Source: Poecilobothrus nobilitatus (Eukaryota > Arthropoda > Insecta > Diptera > Dolichopodidae). From it: a stretch of DNA of 64,000 nt. The notes under the pieces were generated by a model, which was not told the DNA's origin, searched no databases, and saw only the letters and a list, made by a program, of their open reading frames with translations. This document shows, in pieces, positions 61,081 through 64,000 of the stretch. The stretch lies in the NCBI GenBank assembly GCA_947095535.1, contig OX352774.1, positions 1,612,001 through 1,676,000 of the forward strand, in the 5' to 3' direction. The stretch's first letter is position 1, and every line of letters starts with the position of its first letter. Both the position numbers and the translations under genes were made by a program.

Positions 61081-62280
61081 TGGTGATTGTCGCCTTTTAC
61101 AGTTGCGCTTTTGATATCAATATTAGGAGTTTCAGGAGTTTGAGCGTTGTTTCCATTTTTTCCTACAAAAAATTTAAAAGTTCTTTTAATTCGTGTTGGA
61201 TGAATATTCTTATTTTTAGAGTCTTTTAGTTTATTGCCTTCGCGTTTGGTGTTTAGTTTAATATATTTGGAGTTGTGCTTATACCGAGCTGCGTCGGGGT
61301 TTTCAATAAGCACTTCTGAGTTAGTACTTGGTACGAATGTTTGTCTATTTTCATTTAGTTTTTCTATAGTCTTATTCTTCTTTGTTTCTAGTGTTTCTTT
61401 TATTATGGCGAGGTCTGAAACTTTATTTTTTACAAAATCAGCTCTTCTTGCTAACGTTACTGAATTTGATTATTATAGCTTTCCGCAGCAAATAAGATTT
61501 TATCTAATGAGGATAGTTTGCTTTGCTAGCTTCTAGGATTCTTAGGTGTTCATTAATTGTTCCATGAACTCTTTCGATTTCTGAATTTCCGGTATGAGAG
61601 CGAGGTGAAGTGAAATGTACTTCGACGACTTCTTCTCTCATGAAATCTTTTATATTCATACTATTAAATTGCTTGTCGAATACGATTTTTTTTGGTTTTC
61701 CAAAGATGGAAAATAGATTTTTTAGTGAGTGGATTGTTTTACGGTCATTTAATATTTGTATCATAAGGTGTTTTGTAAATTTGTCAACTAAGGTGAGATA
61801 TACTTCTGTGTAACAAAAGAATAGATCAGTAATTTCGAATTTATATTTATTGGGTTTCCTATCATATTTGGCCATGTTACATGGGTCACAATTATTTATA
61901 TATTTATGTATTAACTCTTTTAATTTAGGGAAAAAGTAGATATTTCTTGTTTCGTTGTAATTCTTAAATCTTAGTGCTTCTTTTTCGTTGTATAGATCGA
62001 TTGCTTTATTTGAACATTTAATGAATTTCATTTTATTATTATTTGAAAACAAGTTAATAAGTCTTTTTTGAAGTGTATTATATCGGAAGTATTCTAGTTC
62101 TGAGAAAATTCCCGTTGTTCTCTTTTTTATGTATCTCCGTAACACATTATTTAGATGTCCTTCATTATTAAGGTCGCTATCAGATATATAAATTTTTCAA
62201 AAGGTTTTAAATTTAATAGTAAATTGATTTTCTTTTTCTTTCACTAAGTGAATTTGGCAGAGATATTTATTGATAATGTT
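61074..62280 (-). pseudogene. Errantivirus B integrase region (right arm)
   Basis: Mirror of the left-arm integrase. The zinc finger, VDKFTK, VFDKQF and EIERVHGT motifs are all kept at 62145-61504. The frame begins in a slightly different N-terminus (RRYIKKRTTGIFSELEYF) and ends ILEASKANYPH after a frameshift close to the position where the left arm reads ILEAQNSKLSS. The basic tail is at 61313-61074. Confidence 0.7.
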
Positions 62281-62654
62281 TTCTGATAATGGAAAATGGT
62301 CGCCTAGATTTTCGACGCCACTGTGAGCGAGCGAATTTTTTCATCCTTTCTATGGTTTCGCGTTCATTCCATATTATTTTTTGTAATTATATAATTCTTT
62401 CAGTAAAGATATATGACATTATGTATTTGTTACTAATTTCATTAGTAATTGAGTTTTTATTAAACCAAGTTATATATATATATATATTTTTTTTTTATTT
62501 ATTTATTTATTATTATTTATACAATCTGTAACTTATAAAGTTAGTATCGATTACAATAAGTGATATTTCATTATATCAGAATTTAAAAAATAAGCATTAC
62601 AATTAAATTTCATTTTTATATTATTAAAGATTTTTTAAGAAAATCATTAGTTAA
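62281..62654. repeat. Outer end of the right palindrome arm
   Basis: AT-rich sequence mirroring 52372-52760, including an (AT)n tract with a different length in each arm. The short frame starting MENGRLDFRRH in both arms is the complement of errantivirus sequence and is not called as a gene. Confidence 0.6.
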
Positions 62655-62840
62655 CGTATAATTTAAAAAGTTAACAATATGTGATTTTTATAAATTAAAA
62701 TTTAAAAAATTAAATCAACTTAAATTAGTATTGAGGTCAGAATGTTTACAAATTATAAGAACATCAATCAATTCAACTATTATTCAATTCATTCAATAGT
62801 CTATTTCAAATTTCAAATATTCACCATTATACCAAAACAT

Positions 62841-64000
62841 TTAAAACATTATTAATTTCAATATGATTAAAGTTAAAGAGCCAAGATTTAATTGCTTTAC
62901 GTTCTTTTGAAGTATACATCTGAAATCATTCGGTAATTTATTGAATATTCTCGTTGCCAAATAATATTTAAAGAAATGTTGGGTGTTATGTGAAGGTACT
63001 AAAGCTAAATTCTGGTTGTTGATTCTAAGATTGTAAGATACGGAGTTTCTGTTTATTAAATAGCCAGATCTGTTAAAAAACATCTTCAAAACTTTATAAA
63101 AATTCAAGTGGTTTTTTACAGATTAACCTAATAATATGTTTTTGCGAAATTGATAAAGCGGAGATCCTTATATTGTAAGCACCACCCCAGCATGCCAAAT
63201 CATAGTTTAACTTCGAATGAATTAATGCAAAATAAATGCAAGTGAGGAGTTCCTTATGGCAAAATTGTTTTAAGAAGTACATAAATCTAGTGGATATTAA
63301 TAAATATTTTTTTAGATGTAAAGTGTGGTCGAGCCAATTTAGCTTATTATCTAGTAGCAATCCAAGATATTTGAAATTCGAGACATTTTCAATTTGAAAA
63401 CAATTTGAGGAGTAATTAGCATCGTACTTAAAAGTGTCAACAATAGTAGTACTATAGCAAATGTCAGATGAAGTATATACCCTTTTACAATTTGCACTAT
63501 GATAAATAATACTACCAAGTTCTCCCACATAACCACATATACTAAAAATCATTAATTTAGTTTTGTTATTCAATGATATTTTGTGCGAAGCGAACCAATG
63601 ACTTAATACTGCTAAATCATGGCTAATATCTGCCATCAAACTAAAATAAGTATCACTGTGAAAGGTGCATGCCATATCATCTGCGAAAGCTATTAAATTA
63701 CTATGATTTAAATTTAATTTTAAAGAAAATATTGAATTAATAAAAATTAAAAACAGAATGGGGCCCAACACAGATCCCTCGCCAAGAGAAATTGATGCAT
63801 ATTCACTATAGATACCTTCTAATTTTATTCTGTGCTTTCTATCTGATAGGTAAGACGAAAACCATTTATTCATATGACCTCTAAAGCCGATTTTATATAA
63901 TTTATGCAATAGAAATTTATGGTTATCTGTATTAAACGCCTTACATATATCAACAAACAAAGCAGCCGTTTTTTTTCTTGTTATTTAATCCATTGTGAAT
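62841..64000 (-). mobile_element. LINE remnant J, reverse transcriptase, cut by the window edge
   Basis: The minus strand from 63960 reads FVDICKAFNTDNHKFLLHKL (motif A, second Asp changed to Asn), SLGEGSVLGPILFLIFINSI (motif B with GEGS for PQGS), NLIAFADDMACTF (motif C, intact) and VSNFKYLGLLLDNKLNWLDH (thumb) to CKKPLEFL at 63094. The C-terminal domain continues at 63107-62841 (LATRIFNKLPNDFRC) after a frame change. The 867-nt RT frame is uninterrupted. It differs from LINEs B and I and is closest in style to R1/Jockey-CR1 types; the clade is unassigned. Confidence 0.75.

Larger units (their letters stand above)
52372..62654. repeat. 10-kb imperfect palindrome (inverted duplication)
   Basis: 52372-57110 is repeated in reverse complement at 57540-62654, with a 429-bp unique centre (57111-57539). 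The arms match over the outer AT-rich end (TTAACTAATGATTTTC and its complement), a truncated errantivirus and a LINE 3' part. Differences include scattered substitutions, a mariner-like insertion at 59402-60208 in the right arm only, and about 345 bp present only in the left arm (near 56635-56980). The outer edges are sharp. The divergence between arms argues against a simple read-level artefact. Confidence 0.85.

Overview
The window is AT-rich nuclear DNA from an animal, most likely a fly (Diptera). It holds two intact, intron-containing host genes in a background of decayed transposable elements. The insect call rests on four things: short introns of about 53-62 nt in both genes; protein sequences close to insect eRF1 and deoxyhypusine hydroxylase; several LINEs, env-bearing errantivirus-type elements and a tRNA-derived SINE; and a dispersed repeat (28.7-30.0 kb and 50.05-50.6 kb) whose internal block resembles repeats I remember from other fly genomes. 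The species is not identified.

Host genes. Both are on the minus strand. eRF1, the translation termination factor, runs from 14371 down to 12114. A second, in-frame final exon lies further downstream at 10984-11066, so the gene appears to have two alternative C-terminal exons. Deoxyhypusine hydroxylase (DOHH) runs from 48277 to 47267 in three exons and keeps all four His-Glu metal-binding pairs. Two broken host-type or transposon-derived genes are also visible: a THAP-domain gene (7636-5988) and a MADF-domain remnant (18312-18595).

Layout. 0-5 kb: a Penelope-like GIY-YIG remnant, two LINE remnants and the first SINE. 5-10 kb: the THAP remnant, a foldback/MITE-like element and a SINE with clear target duplications. 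11-14.4 kb: eRF1. 15.7-21.9 kb: three SINEs, two LINE remnants and the MADF remnant. 22.2-28.7 kb: a LINE with a PHD-type ORF1, a LINE with an RNase H domain, a tiny gypsy remnant and another LINE piece. 28.7-30.0 kb: a dispersed element carrying about six tandem 142-bp units. 30-35 kb: a degraded errantivirus (minus strand). 35-38 kb: LINE ORF1 pieces and the 3' half of a piggyBac transposase. 38783-46189: two nearly identical 3.7-kb DNA transposons in tandem, 12 bp apart. 46.3-47.1 kb: a 371-bp direct duplication. 47.3-48.3 kb: DOHH. 50-52 kb: a second copy of the dispersed element and a mariner-like element with clear inverted repeats. 52.37-62.65 kb: a 10-kb imperfect palindrome whose arms each carry an errantivirus 3' half plus a LINE. 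62.8-64.0 kb: a LINE cut by the window edge.

The most novel element is the tandem pair. Each copy has 40-bp terminal inverted repeats, a three-exon gene with a zinc-ligand region and a D-D-E-like pattern, and an acidic C-terminus. Both copies carry the same three coding lesions, so they descend from one already damaged copy. The protein resembles an uncharacterised family common in insect gene sets (I think the one labelled DUF7869). I infer, without having tested it, that it is a cut-and-paste transposase of a poorly described superfamily. Other observations worth following are the duplicated eRF1 terminal exon, the palindrome with a mariner insertion in only one arm, and the five-copy SINE family.
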